Shown here piece by piece: positions 49,626-62,329 of a stretch of 64,000 nucleotides of DNA (the stretch's first letter is position 1; each line of letters starts with the position of its first letter). The notes below the pieces were generated by a model. The model saw only the letters and a program-made list of their open reading frames with translations. It had not been told where the DNA came from and ran no database searches. Origin of the DNA: Druceiella hillmani (lineage: Eukaryota > Arthropoda > Insecta > Lepidoptera > Hepialidae); the NCBI GenBank assembly GCA_039881145.1, contig JAYKKI010000137.1, positions 2,468,501 through 2,532,500 of the forward strand. The letters are read 5' to 3'. The translations under genes were made by a program, and so were the position numbers.

Positions 49626-49674
49626 AATCGAGTATTAAGTTAATGATAATTCAGCATCATCTTAATACTCGATT
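49626..49674. repeat. Perfect inverted repeat, 14-bp arms
   Basis: AATCGAGTATTAAG (49626-49639) pairs with 49661-49674 around a 21-nt spacer. Confidence 0.85.
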
Positions 49675-50110
49675 CAATTATATCATAAAATAGTAAACTT
49701 CCAAGGAACGAGCATTTCAATAAGCGGCACTGATCACAATTTTTCAAACCGTACCTCGCTGTTTAAACTAACGAAATTTATTAGGTTTTTCTATCAAAGA
49801 TATTCTTATTAATTTACCGATTTACTCCAGAAAAAACCTTTCTAAATATGTATTTCCTTGGCATTTGAAGACAATTTCGAATTTACTTTTATTTAATTTA
49901 ATAAAAAAGGCAATAAATTTTTAAAAGAAACAAATCCTGTCAAATTAGGTAAATTGTAGCGTATTTTTATTGCAAAATTACACTGCCAAACATTCAGATA
50001 AATAAAATGAAATCATTGAAGGTGTTTGTAATGGTTTGAATTTTTCCTCTATTTACATGTCCATTAATACTATCATAACTGACTGGATTTTAATAAAACT
50101 AAGTAGTTTT

Positions 50111-51269
50111 TCAGTGCACATCTTACGAACAGATCTTCAGTTTGCTTCATGCCCTTATTTATACGATAACATCGACTTGTGATGGAACCGAACTAATCTA
50201 ATTTTAATGATCTTGCCTTCCATGGATTTCTACTAAGAAACTTCTACAAGTGACTTGCGTTTTATTTAATCCCGACGGGTGACAAGAACATAACATCGCA
50301 ACGTAATCAATTTTCTAAAGCAGAATAAGCTTTTCCTCAAGGCTACAGGGTGGGTAATGGCCCAGTCGTATTGTCTATCGATATATTATGTAAGCCTAAA
50401 CGATACATTATTTAGCTTAATTTATCTTTATTGAGCTGAAAAAAAACTGTTCTACGAAACACGAATAAACTATTTGGTTGACAGCGAACACGTAATTTTC
50501 CAAGCTATCTGACTTGGAAACTTAAGTTAAATGTTATCAAAAATTTTTTAAATTACCAGTTAAATTTAAGTAAACTGGGAATAGTATTTTTATTTCACAA
50601 AATATCTGTATGTTTAACTCAAATGCTTGTTTAATAATTTACTTAAGATTTATTTTCAATTAAGCTTTAATGGTTTTTAAAATTGGTAAAAGTTTATCAC
50701 GAGATAAATACTAACTGAAATATATGTAAGTCTGAGAGAAGCTTGAAAATTTCTGGCATTGTGTTATTTAATTTTTTAATCACAGCTTTCCCTATAAGGA
50801 CATATCGTTGACAAATGAAACAAAATATTTTTTTCAATATTTAACTAAGTCTCATCTCATTCCTGTTCATATGAATAGAATTTACTTTCTTTTTAGAAAA
50901 ATACTGTGAGAGATACGAGGCAAGGATATCATGGCATATCTAGCATATTTGTTTATACCGTAATTCGCCTTGTAAAGCAATATCCACTGAATTCCGTCAA
51001 AACTAGTCCTACATTCGAATTAATCCATCTTGTCATTATTTACATTAAGATTTTCGTTGAACACATTTTCTTTGAATAATTATCTTTTACCGACTTTCTC
51101 TTCTTCGAACCTCCCTAATAACATTGCATTGCATATAAAATAGACCCCATTAGTTATTGCATATATCATAGATTATATTAGTTAATAACAAGCATTAGGT
51201 TATACCTATTTTAAAATATATGAAACTTATTATAACGTATAACAATTAATTTGATATAGTAAAAAAAGA
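50111..51269. other. AT-rich sequence, nothing recognised
   Basis: The alignment to unit 1 breaks here. No frames or motifs of note were seen. Confidence 0.4.
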
Positions 51270-52600
51270 AAGAAAATCAGCCAAAATCACGCTATGTTTT
51301 TTCTTAAGCCAATAGCTAAGTTATATTAAGTTAATTACTCTAAAGAGAAACAACGGCACTGGCTACAAATTGGTCGATAAGTATACAGAACACAACTGTG
51401 TTTGATGGATTACTGCTCGTGTATGAAGTCGTGTGTTGGAACTCCCGGTATTAATTACGAGTTCTTTAAGTGTTTACAACTATTTTCTTATCAGATACTA
51501 ATCGATTAATTACTTACTATTAACCGGTAGTTACTCATCCAATAAAGTAGGAATGATGCTTAAAATACCGAATTTATTTTGACTAATGTGCTGTCAGAAG
51601 TGTATCAGTTAATTTATTTTAATTTATTATTCATTATAAGGTACTAAATAAAAATAAGACCTACCTAATTTAATGCTTATGTTTCAATAAATATTATTGC
51701 AAACCAACAAAAACATAGACAATTATCATCATTTTGGTTGTATAGGCCTTATTAGAACTACCTCAATTAAGACGCATGAAATTCAAACGTAGCCAAACGT
51801 CATGTGCAACTTAGAATTTCGTAATTTTCTGTATACCCTGAAATTATTGATGGTATGTAACCGAAATATTGTAGATATATTTAACCGAAATATTCTATGG
51901 ACAATCAATACCTAGCGTTTTTTTGTTTTTTTTTTCAATACACATTTTTTTTATTGAAAAAGTAGACTGAAATAGGAAGTGATATTTAATCCTAATATTT
52001 TTAAAATTAATAAACGCGAACATGACAAAATAAAACTCTCAAAAACCAAATTAAAATAACCTTAGTTGAATTTCGTTACTAGACTTGTTTATATATGTTT
52101 GAACTTAGCATCGACTTAAAAACATTAACAGACTAAGTGTCCGTTTTTATTACTATATATAATTCATAAATATAGTACTTATTTTCAAGTCTTCAATACT
52201 TCAAAAAAAATATTGCTTTGAAATGGGTTTTTCTTTTTTTAAATATAATTAATTTTATACTTGTCAGTGATTTGCTCAAGTCTTGTACTTAAATAAGGGT
52301 AACCTCATTAATCAGACAATGTTATAAGAAAACGAGATAAGAAAGGGAGGATCGTCAAAATAACTGAAATTGAGAGAATATTTCAGGAGAAAATGTTAAA
52401 GAGGGAGAATATAGTTTTTATTTTCATTACTGATTACTATTTTAATCGCTTTAAAGCAATTCTTTCTCGATTGTTATTAAAATTCACATGTAATAATCTT
52501 TCTTTTCAGATTAAACACAGATTAAAAGAGTAAAGGATGAGAATAACTCATAATCTCGGCCTAGAAAAACCTCATAATTAACCGTCAAATATTTTAATTT
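51270..52600. repeat. Segmental duplication, unit 2, blocks G and H
   Basis: This is the paralogue of 24591-26120 without the ribozyme element. The clearest words are TTTGATGGATTACTGCTCGTG (51400), TTAATAAACGCGAACA (52009) and TAGACTTGTTTATAT (52080). Confidence 0.8.
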
Positions 52601-52729
52601 ACTCTTATTATGAAATTTAATTTAAAACATGCTCTTTAGGATAAATATTATAGGAATAAATACAAATATACTTCGAGCCCCTCATATTATCTTACTAACT
52701 AATAAATCGATACGTATTTTTCTAGCTTG

Positions 52730-52945
52730 ATTTTTTGAGAGTTTCGTATCTCAAAGGAAAAATTCCTTATAAATCGCTCATATGTCCACCTGACCGTCCA
52801 CCGCAACCAGTTTCTGTAAAAAGTACGAATATCATTTGAACGGTACATGTTTTAAAAATATTTATAAATCGTTACAAGAAATATTTAAAATTTTAAAAAT
52901 ATGAACGTATAGTGGGGTTTAGGAACGTTGTGACGATTCGGATAT
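52730..52945 (+). repeat. Interspersed repeat, CTGTCTGTC type
   Basis: TTTCGTATCTCAAAGGAAAAA, CGCTCATATGTCCACC, TGACCGTCCACCGC, TTTCTGTAAAAAGTACG and later ATAGTGGGGTTTAGG occur in the order seen in this repeat type. A GGAACG-like end follows. Confidence 0.5.
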
Positions 52946-53055
52946 GAGGCAATTATTCTAACATAGTAAAATTTGTTTCAAGATATTTTATGAGAATAAT
53001 ATTTAAAAAGGTAACTAGAAAGCAAAGCGTCTATAAATACGTCAGAACTCAAAAT

Positions 53056-53147
53056 ACACACACGCTCACACACATGCACATTCATACACACAAGCACATA
53101 CACATTCATACGCACACGCACACGCACGCGCACGCACGCAGAAATAA

Positions 53148-53219
<72 letters not shown>

Positions 53220-53220
53220 G

Positions 53221-53280
<60 letters not shown>

Positions 53281-53285
53281 CATAC
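53056..53285. repeat. Long compound (CA)n-(TA)n microsatellite
   Basis: About 90 bp of CA-rich sequence (CACACGCTCACACACATGCA and similar, CACGCACGCGCACGCACGC) is followed by about 140 bp of TA with TAAATA and TATGTATG breaks. It is the largest microsatellite here. Frames of about 100 codons on both strands are artefacts. Confidence 0.95.
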
Positions 53286-54780
53286 ATTTAATTGTGTAAT
53301 ATTAATAACGTTTTAATTACTGAATTTCTAAACTTATTATTCTCTGTTTGAAACCTACGATTTTGTTTAAAACGTTGAAATTCAGTAAAAATTCACCAGA
53401 AGAACATGAAGTTTATGATCATAATTTTCTTTTTTTATTAAAAATATACCCGATTTGAAAACAAATATATTTGTGTCAGAAATCACATATTTCGCGGAAG
53501 TTTTGCATGTTATATACAGTATAAATTATATCGGTATAATTTATACTGCTAAAACCACAAGGTAAAACCATAATTAAAATGTGAAATAAATTTGATGCTA
53601 TCTATTACATCAGGTATAATCAATAAATTATTAGGGTATAACAAGAATAGGACGTACGGCTTCACTTATAATTTTAAGGCACTTGTAATCGTTGTAAAAC
53701 TAAGAAAAAATTATATTAATTAATTCATTTAAGGAAAATAAATTTTATTTATATACCGTTAAGTTTTTTCACATACCCATTCTCTTCCTCTTGACGCATA
53801 AGGCGATGAAAAATTAACTGGCAACACTCAATACCACAAATATTTAATTAATACCAACCCAGGATATAAAATAAAATGCCAAGGAACGACAAAATGCAGC
53901 TTTGTACGGGTTTCATATCACGTAACATACGTTATTTGGTTAATCCTGAGCCGTATACAAGTTGTTAAGCCTAAGACTTTAAGGCGATAGCACACAGAGT
54001 GTAAATAACAAGCTTAATTAAATTATTCCTACAAAAGTGTCGTGGTAATTTTATGTTATGTATAAGAATTTCCTCTTTATAATTTTTATTTTGACTTATA
54101 AGATTGGGATAAACAGCCAAATCTCAATAAATAGTACAACGGATAATATTCAGTTCCTCCTCTACTTCTGGTGTAGCTGGCGTTGACAGTTTTATTTATT
54201 TAGATGTCTCTGGCCAAGGTTAACCATACCATGATGGTGAGTAGACTCAAATATTCATCACATTTTTCAGCTATCTAAGGTCTTCTAAAGATGTAATACG
54301 TAAAGATTTTAAGTTTTTTTAGGTTTTCCCAATTTATAATTAAGGAGAAAATTAAATAAGCTCTTTATTTAATTTTCTTCTGAATTATAACTTCAACAAA
54401 TATCTATTTTTCGCAGTAACTATTCTTCCACACTTATTTATTTTATAGGTCCGCAAGATTTTTAAATTTTCAAATAAATATGGTTTTACTGCTAAGTTCA
54501 CAATAACTAAAAATTCATCAAAAACAATTTAAAATGATTAGATTTATTTTTTGTTTATTAAAATGACCACATATTTAAATGAATCAAGAAAATATGAAAC
54601 TTTTCGTAACAAAATGTAAAAACCAGACAAATTACATGATATAATTTTAAGAAATCCCAAGGGTATGTATTCCCTTTTTATATTAAATTATTAAGACCGC
54701 ATTACTTTACTCGATTTCAGCCTTGTGTTGACTAAACTGTATCTTTTGATTGTTCCACAAACCTCAGCAGTAACTTCGGT

Positions 54781-54784
<4 letters not shown>
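53286..54784. other. AT-rich sequence with one hairpin
   Basis: A perfect 14-bp inverted repeat lies at 53517-53530 and 53535-53548 (CAGTATAAATTATA, spacer TCGG). No gene was recognised. Confidence 0.5.
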
Positions 54785-54845
<61 letters not shown>

Positions 54846-54896
54846 TATGTATATATACATATAGACATATATATAAATGTACATACATATATATAT
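54785..54896. repeat. (TA)n microsatellite with TACATA/TATGTA breaks
   Basis: About 55 bp of pure TA is followed by mixed TACATATA and TATGTATA units. Confidence 0.95.
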
Positions 54897-55013
54897 TTGA
54901 CCCTGAAGGATTATTTCAGTAAAAGCGTGTTCAAATTGATCAAGTATATATAGTATATACTTAATACTCTAAGAAACACATAGATACATGGGGTTTTGAT
55001 TTCAGAGAATATT

Positions 55014-55028
55014 AATATACATGTATAT

Positions 55029-55063
<35 letters not shown>

Positions 55064-55082
55064 CACACACACAATATATATG
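55014..55082. repeat. Palindromic (TG)n-(TA)n-(CA)n tract
   Basis: TATATTGTGTGTGTGT on the left is mirrored by AACACACACACAATATA on the right across about 11 TA dinucleotides. One mismatch lies next to the centre. It can extrude as a cruciform. Confidence 0.9.
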
Positions 55083-55259
55083 AAAGAAGGTAACTATTAA
55101 AACAAAGAAGGTATCTATTATTTAAGCAGGTGATCCATCAAACTGATTAATCTGAGTAGAAAATGTTAAAAGGTCATATAGAAATTTTCCACCATTTCCA
55201 AAAAAAAATCAAATCTGGAATAAAAAAAGCAAATGTTAACCGATTATAAAACATACCTT

Positions 55260-57860
55260 TGTGACAAAAAACAGCCAAAGTTGCAATTTCTAGAAAAAAA
55301 ATATTTTTTTTCTCGACACAAACTTCAAATATAGGCAGTTTGATGCATCCTGCGCATCTTCATAAACAACAATTAGCTGCGTGCGTAGGACACAACTCGG
55401 TATAAGTATATACCGATCTTACGTCTGTATAAGAATATACCCTCATCTATTCGTGCAAATGACTCTGTGCATCGAATTGAGTAGAAAATATTAATGAAAT
55501 ATAAGGCAATAGGACCATTCTCAAGCGTTTCTGAAAATGAAAATGTCGTTGCAAAAGTTGCGATTCCAGTGAAAATTTATTTACATTGTTTTACCGAATA
55601 TTCATAGTTTGATGCACAGAAACACCTATATGAATATAAGACACGTTTTTGTTCTGCGTTGTGTGTGAAAATTGTTTGATATCACAAAATGTAGTAGTTC
55701 ACTTTACACGGTGTAAAATTAAAATAACTTGTCTATTAAATTCGAGAAAATTCTTGTCACAACGATTACTTTATTTATATGAACTTAATGTTATTTAATT
55801 TAATCATTGATTAAATATCAGTTAAATATTTATTCAATGTTAATTGCCGTTAATAATATTTACGGACGCTCATTTAATATCGAATGTCAGAACTTTTCTG
55901 AAATATAATTCATAGAATGAGCTTTTGAAATCTAATCCGCATTAAATCTGTCCTTGAGCGCTTTGAACTGGAAATCAAAATCAAAGTACCGATTCATTTT
56001 TTTCTCCAGACTCGTTGACATGACGTAAAAAGGGTTTATTGAAGTACGCGACCTAAATTGGTTCTGTAGAAGCTTTATTACTGAAGCGAGAAATATTTTT
56101 CTTATAATTACCCAACTCGTGACTTTGCGTAAACTGCTGTGTTTCAGTTTTAAACACTTGAATTGCCTACGCAGTATTTAAAAAGCTGTTACTTTCTTTC
56201 CGTTTTTAATAAATCTTAAATAACCCTTTAGGCGCATTCTTAGACTTTTCGCCATTTCTCATTAAATTATTTCACTACATTTTTCAGAATGCTTACATAA
56301 GGATTTTTAGTTTACTCAAAAGATTACCCATGATTGATTATTTTACTATTGAAATAAATGAGAATTTTAAAAAAACGAACCAATAGGGAATTAACAGTGT
56401 TTTAATTTCCATTTGAAATTCTGATGTTATAAATAATAAAAAATTGTTTACACTGGAATGTACATATTTTGTATAATTGAAGCAAACGTTCATTGTATTT
56501 AAAGGACATCGTTGTAAGAAGTATGAACGGTATATTCAACTAGAAAAGAAAACAAGAAAGCCATAAATTTAATGTTTTCGCTATTATGGTTTCTAAAATG
56601 CTTCACTTCACATTCCGTGTTTTAGAGTTCCTTGTCGCAAAATGGAAAACTGACCCCTTATGAGATCACTCACATGTCTGTTCATCTGTCTGTTATAACT
56701 GTTTTTCTCAGGAGCCCCTTGAGGTAGAAATTCAAAGATAGCATATTAGTAAAACCTATAAACCCGCCCACAAATGTGACCGTCAAAAATATTTATATCA
56801 AAATTTTTGGGGGCAAATTAAGTACACGAGAAAAATGTTAGTTCTAGGTATAGTGTAGGATATTTATAGTTTGCAAGGGCTTATTATTAGATTCCCAAAT
56901 TTTTTTTTTCATAATTTTAGATAATTATCTCTAGAAATATACTGCAAATTATTCAAAAAATAATATGTTTCTGCCTTATTTCCGAAACAGCTGAACCTAA
57001 AATTATATAAAAATCGAGTTTAAACGAGCCTATGCAAATGTTGTGGGAAATCTGTAGCTATTATCTTACATCTTATATTTTTTTAATTATGCGCCATATT
57101 CTAACCCTTGTTAAAGGTTTAGTAGGCAATATATTTACTTCGGGGAAAATTCCTATTAGTAAATCGTTTAATAGTGGTACTATATACCTTTAATATTTGT
57201 AAGTGCTCAAATGTGCGGAATACTCGTAAATTCGTGTTCTGTTCGTGCTTTATAGGTTTCTTGATGTGAGTAATGTGCTTTGAGTGTAAAACCTTTAACC
57301 ATATAAGTTGAGAGATTTTCCCCTAAGTATAATGGGATGTATTGAGAATTAACGATTTGTTATTAGTATCCTACGAACATCTAAAGAATTTTTTCCTGTG
57401 GATTTTCGTGAAGTGTGTATCAAATGGTCATTACATATTTACCGCCATGTCTAAAATGTTTATAATGAGGTAACTTTTAACAAAATGACATTGCTAAGTG
57501 CTTAGATAAATTGATGGGTCATAAATGCTCACTAGCTATCTTCATACTAGCTCAATATTTCGTTGTATACTATTAATTAAGTTTGTCAGAATTATTGTGT
57601 ATTAGCGCCATACCGCAATAACTCGTTAATCCATATTTGCTTATTCTGGAATAATTAATATAATTATTGATGGTGACAACAATTTGGACCATTTATTAAT
57701 TAATTGTTTCAAAGTAAATTAAATGTCTACATTACTGACATGTAATGTGACTACGTGTAACAAATTTCCAAATGTATTTATTGCACTTTTTCCAGATGAC
57801 CTTTATTTCTTTAAAATATAATTAATACATAACCAAATATTATCACATTAAATCAATCGA
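55260..57860. repeat. Second duplication, copy Y1
   Basis: This stretch matches 59790-61620 in order. TTCTGTGCATC (55463 and 59887), GACTCGTTGACATGACGTAAA with ACTCCTTTGACACAACTTAAA (56010 and 60409), AATGTTTTCGC (56571 and 60988), TGTCAGAATTATTGTGTATTAGC (57583 and 61406) and TTATTGATGGTGACAACA (57664 and 61474) are paired. Similarity is patchy. No coding frame is conserved between the copies. Confidence 0.75.
56600..57150 (+). repeat. Interspersed repeat, CTGTCTGTC type, clearest copy
   Basis: ATTCCGTGTTTTAGAGTTCC, TGGAAAACTGACCCCTTATG, GATCACTCACATGTCTG, TTCATCTGTCTG, TTTTTCTCAGGAGCC and later AACAGCTGAACCTAAAATT and GTAGGCAATATATTTAC follow one another. The second half matches 14810-15000. 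This is the reference copy I used for the other fragments. Confidence 0.6.
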
Positions 57861-58108
57861 CCCATGAATAGAAAATTGATTCCATAAGTTTTCTCTCGTC
57901 TAATTAGTAATGAGATTTATAAATTTTATAAATATTTTCCATCTAACTTGTTGGACTTAATCGTTATTGTCGAAACGTTGAAGTTTTTTTGAACAGTAAA
58001 ATATTTATTTCTGAATTTCATATTTTTTATCAGTGTAATAAGCAATACATATGCTGAAAATTCTTGTATTCGCTCATTTTTATGGTTATAAATTAAATGG
58101 AACCCGGA

Positions 58109-58125
58109 ATATATGTGTATATATA

Positions 58126-58177
<52 letters not shown>

Positions 58178-58200
58178 CATATATATATATATAAATAAAT
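58109..58200. repeat. (TA)n microsatellite
   Basis: TA runs with TATGTGTA, TTTATA and TACATATA interruptions. It produces a false Tyr/Ile ladder on the minus strand. Confidence 0.95.
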
Positions 58201-58863
58201 AATTCATTGATGCTTTATTTTTGATTTGTTGTAAAATTATTGTTAAATTGTTGCCAACATTATGTACCCTTTACAATCTCAAAGGATGAGGACGTATTTT
58301 TCTTACCTATCTAATTACGAGCATAATTTTTCACTAATACAACTTAAGCTATATTAAAATAACCTCGTATCGGAAATGTATTAGTATCATATCATATGTA
58401 GGGCACCGTGCCGTACCACATCGATTGTGTCGTGTATTTGTAATATATTCAATTTTATGACAGTAAATATAAAACAAATATTGTAATCTCAAAATATTTT
58501 TATAAGCAGGCCATATCAGGTATAAATTTAATTTTCTTGCGGTACAAATGTACAGTACATATGAACATATTACAACACATATAACCACGCGCACGTAAAC
58601 GAAAAATATGCATGTTTGTATGAAGTAAACTCAGTTGTAAAATTTACCACCTCTATTAAATATGGTTTGCATATTTTTTTTTAATTTCTCCGAAGATTTC
58701 AAAATAAAAGTTATTGCCTTTTTTAATTCATATGATTCACATTTTTCTGACTTCCATCGGCCAAAAATTGAAGAGGTAAGTAACTTCGTTTGGCCAAATA
58801 AATATGACCATTAAGTGATAATATTTCACTGTTGCCTTACAGATACATTAGGTATATATTTAA
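58201..58863. other. AT-rich sequence, nothing recognised
   Basis: A minus-strand frame of 81 codons at 58349-58594 starts with a hydrophobic MRVVICVVICSYVLYICTAR, which could pass for a signal peptide, but nothing else supports a gene. Confidence 0.35.
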
Positions 58864-59080
58864 AATATTGATTTCTACGCTGTCACCCATTCCGCTTACG
58901 TATAAGATAGGGTAATTGAACAATTAACATTGGACGAATATAAATATTTCACAGGTGACTTATATGTATATATACTAAAGTTATTAGTTTCATAATATTG
59001 ATTTCAACGTTATTATCAGTCCGGCTCATATAATAGACATGGTAATTGAACAATTAACTTTGTACGAATATAAAGTTTTA
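58864..59080. repeat. Imperfect tandem repeat, about 130-bp period
   Basis: ATATTGATTTC plus GGTAATTGAACAATTAAC and ACGAATATAAA occur in two successive copies starting at 58864 and 58995. A weaker third relative may lie at 61960. Confidence 0.75.
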
Positions 59081-59100
59081 TGAACTCCGCCATGTATAAT

Positions 59101-59155
59101 ATAAAAATAATCTTGATATTACCGGTAAGGTTTACTATAACAAGATTATTTTTAT
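59101..59155. repeat. Inverted repeat, 15-bp arms
   Basis: ATAAAAATAATCTTG (59101-59115) pairs with 59141-59155. The spacer contains ATTACCGGTAAGG. Confidence 0.85.
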
Positions 59156-59439
59156 AATAAAATTGAAATGAATAGAAATACGCTATTTTCGCTCATTTGT
59201 TTATGTGCTCTAATATCTAGAACCTCACATCTGATTTCAAAAGCTCTTTTTGTTTTAAAAAGCGCACACTGAGGCAAAAATTATAGCAAATTATATATTA
59301 TATGTCATCACGCTATGAAGCCGTAAAAAAGAATGCAAAATAAATTGGTGAAAGTAAACTACTGGAACAGTACAAGGCAGAGTCTGTCGTATGTTATTAA
59401 TTGATCAGCCTGATTATTTCCGTTGATATTTAAACATTT

Positions 59440-59580
59440 CAGCTACCCGATCACAAATATCACTCTAGCCACGCTCAACCAGCGACCTGGAATCTAATCT
59501 GGTCCCTGCGGAGCACAGCGCCCTCAAAAGCCCTAAACATCGTGATAAACGCAAACAAATCTAGCGATGACGACATGTAT
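59440..59580. repeat. GC-richer paralogous block, copy 1
   Basis: CTCAACCAGCGACCTGG through CATCGTGATAAACGC aligns with CAACGAGTTGCCGAG through CTCGTGAATAATTCC at 62370-62445. It stands out from its AT-rich surroundings. There is no frame common to both copies, so it is more likely a non-coding or mobile-element piece. Confidence 0.55.
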
Positions 59581-59789
59581 TTACAGAAAATTATTGAATG
59601 ACTTATCACTTAATTATTTCGTTTCTAAAAAAATCAACCATTAGTTGACTAAGCAGCAGTCTGCTATTACATTATATTATTGGCCTAGAATTCATCAGAG
59701 TTTTTATTCGCATAATAGTCACGTATACGTAATTATGTGCATCACAATAATACGTTAGAAAACCATTTAAATATGTTTATATCCTCTTG

Positions 59790-61620
59790 GGAAAATCACT
59801 GTCAAAATTACGGCTCCAACAAAAAAATTATATTTTTTACAACATTACTCTTCAATATTCTCCTATAATGAGTGCTTACATGTGATTCTGTGCATCAAAC
59901 TGAGAACAAAATGTAAATGAAGTAAAGTAAAAGCATCAATTGTTTTTGAAAATTAATTAAAATTTTTTGAAAATTTTGAATGAAATGAACAGAAATTTTT
60001 TTTGAGAAGTTTTTTTCAAAGCACGCTGAACTCTTCGATATACTAAAAATAAACTGTTTGAAACTTCGATGTACTAAAAATAAACTGTTTGTTATAATTT
60101 ATATATTTTTACATATCTGAAAATATAATACTCTTCAGATCATAGTTGTAATGAAACTAAAATAAAAACTTTATTTTCATTGAATTCAAAGACATTTTTG
60201 TTGTAATTATTATTTACGTGAAACCAATATTATTCTGTTTAATTATCAATTATATATCAGTGATATTAACTGATTTTAACAATATATATGGACGCTTATT
60301 AAATATGAAAGATCGGAATATTTTTAATATATAATTCATAGGTTAAGCTTTTGAAAACAAATCCGTGAGCGCCGCGAAGTGAGAATTTTCATCAATCTCA
60401 TTTTTCACAAACTCCTTTGACACAACTTAAAGGAAGTTTATTAAGGTACGTAACGTAAATTGGTGCTACCGAAACTTATTACTGAATTTAATTGAAAACA
60501 TTTTTTAATTGCAGAAAGGCTGACAGGTTGATTATCCGACCGATATTATCCGACGATGATTTTACATTAACTAATGGATTTGAATTACCTACAGGGTAGT
60601 CCTTATCGCAGATGTAAATAGCTTTCGTTTACATCTGTGACAAATATTAAATATTTATACGGGCGCTTTCAATTTCGCTTCTATTTTTGCTCAAATTATT
60701 TGATGAGATTTTTTCAATAAAATACATTGATTAATTACTTAGGTTTAATATTAATTTGGTTGTTGTACGTAAAGTTACTATTGTATTTTTTTTTGTATTC
60801 TGCAACATTATTTATTTTAACTTTACGAATGATCAGTATTAGCTATTCATAAAAGTAAGAACTTGGAAAACGGGCTAACAATTATATTACATTGGATTGA
60901 ATATATTTCGCATGTTTAAAAGTTATTGAAGTTTATAATGGTTTACGAGAACAAAAAAAATTGCTCGAAACCTTTCGAGGAGTTTCAATGTTTTCGCGAT
61001 TATATATAATAAGGCGCTTCATTTTAAATTCACATTTGTGGTATAAAACATGGCTATTTTACTTTTCTTCTTGCAAATGTGCTCTGAATGCTTTCTTCAC
61101 TTCATATATTGAAACATTTTCCCTTAAGGATAGTGATAATTTATATTTTTTATTCGTAATATAATAAAATTTAAAGATTTAAATGATAATTAAAATACTG
61201 TATAGGTTTTGCCGAAGTGTGGGTCAAATTGTAGTCACATATATGTTTTCAAACATAAAATCTGTCTAATGAGGTAGGTCATACACAAAGAATCTGTTCG
61301 GCATCTGGGTAAATGGTTGAGCCATCAATTTTACTTAGTCACCTTAATATTTGCACAATGTTTCATTCTCTATTAGAGAATGAAACATTGATTTGTTTAT
61401 TTCTGTCAAAATTATTGTGTATTAGCAAATGACTGTAACCAATATCGATGTTTGGTTGTTCCGGAACATTTAATTTAATTATTGATGACGACAGTAGTTC
61501 TGAACATTTAATAACTGATTCTGTCAGAGTCAATTATTTGTCTACATTTTTTGTCACAAATATGTATCTATTAAGCGTGTAAAAATCTCTGATGAATTCT
61601 AGGTCAATTTTATAACGCAA
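59790..61620. repeat. Second duplication, copy Y2
   Basis: This is the partner of 55260-57860. It lacks the 56640-57150 interspersed-repeat segment in clear form. A 31-bp unit is tandemly doubled at 60033-60091 (CTTCGATATACTAAAAATAA). A hairpin with 12-bp arms lies at 60607-60639 (one mismatch). The 67-codon frame at 60961-61164 looks like chance. Confidence 0.75.
61356..61390. repeat. Perfect inverted repeat, 16-bp arms
   Basis: CAATGTTTCATTCTCT (61356-61371) pairs with 61375-61390 across ATT. The paralogous place in copy Y1 (about 57550) has no hairpin. Confidence 0.9.
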
Positions 61621-62329
61621 TGTCAAGCTGCGGCTTGGTCAACTGACGGTATCAACATTTTTAATTATTTGTCATAAATAGTTGAGACTCTTACTCATAT
61701 TTTTTCCTCAGGTTGATACACAGAATCAGTTGTATGCATCATTTGTAGTAGAATATTTGAAGCGTGTTTCTCTAAACAGTATATATGCCTAGCCAAAATA
61801 TAACGAGAAATTTGACATCTGCATTTAAATGTAGTTTAAAATTGTCAAAATAATTTAATGGCTTATTTATTTTACATAACCATATTTTTCTAACGTCCCG
61901 CACACTTACATAAATATCAGGTGTAAATTATAAAAACCCTCAAGTGATCAGTGTTAAAATATTGATTTTTACCATCGCGTATCTAGGTGTGTTATAATCT
62001 TAATATAACAAGACAAATTTACTAAAACAAAATTATTTACATAAAATTCAAACTAATCTATAAATCAGAAAAGTTTTTGTATTTATCGGTTTGTTCACGC
62101 TTCTCTGTGGAATCAGAGTCAGTTTCAAAATTATTTTTGTGTTAAAAAGTTCATACCTTGAGGAAGAATATTGATTATATATAACCGCGCTGTGATTCAT
62201 AATGACAAAATAGCGATAAAGAAGCAAAATAAGTTTAGGTATGTCATACTACTTAATCAGTACATAATAATGACCGACCGGTTTATATGTTGATTAATCA
62301 TCAAAAATAACATTTCTGCAGATGTTTAT
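61621..62329. other. AT-rich sequence, nothing recognised
   Basis: Apart from a weak relative of the 130-bp tandem unit near 61930-61990, nothing was recognised. Confidence 0.4.

Larger units (their letters stand above)
48480..50110. repeat. Segmental duplication, unit 2, best-conserved block F
   Basis: This is the paralogue of 18540-20780. Blocks at 48505-48560, 49000-49060, 49120-49290 and 50010-50100 align closely. Unit 2 has gained hairpin-forming sequence at 48663-48705 and 49461-49674 that is missing from unit 1. Confidence 0.8.
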
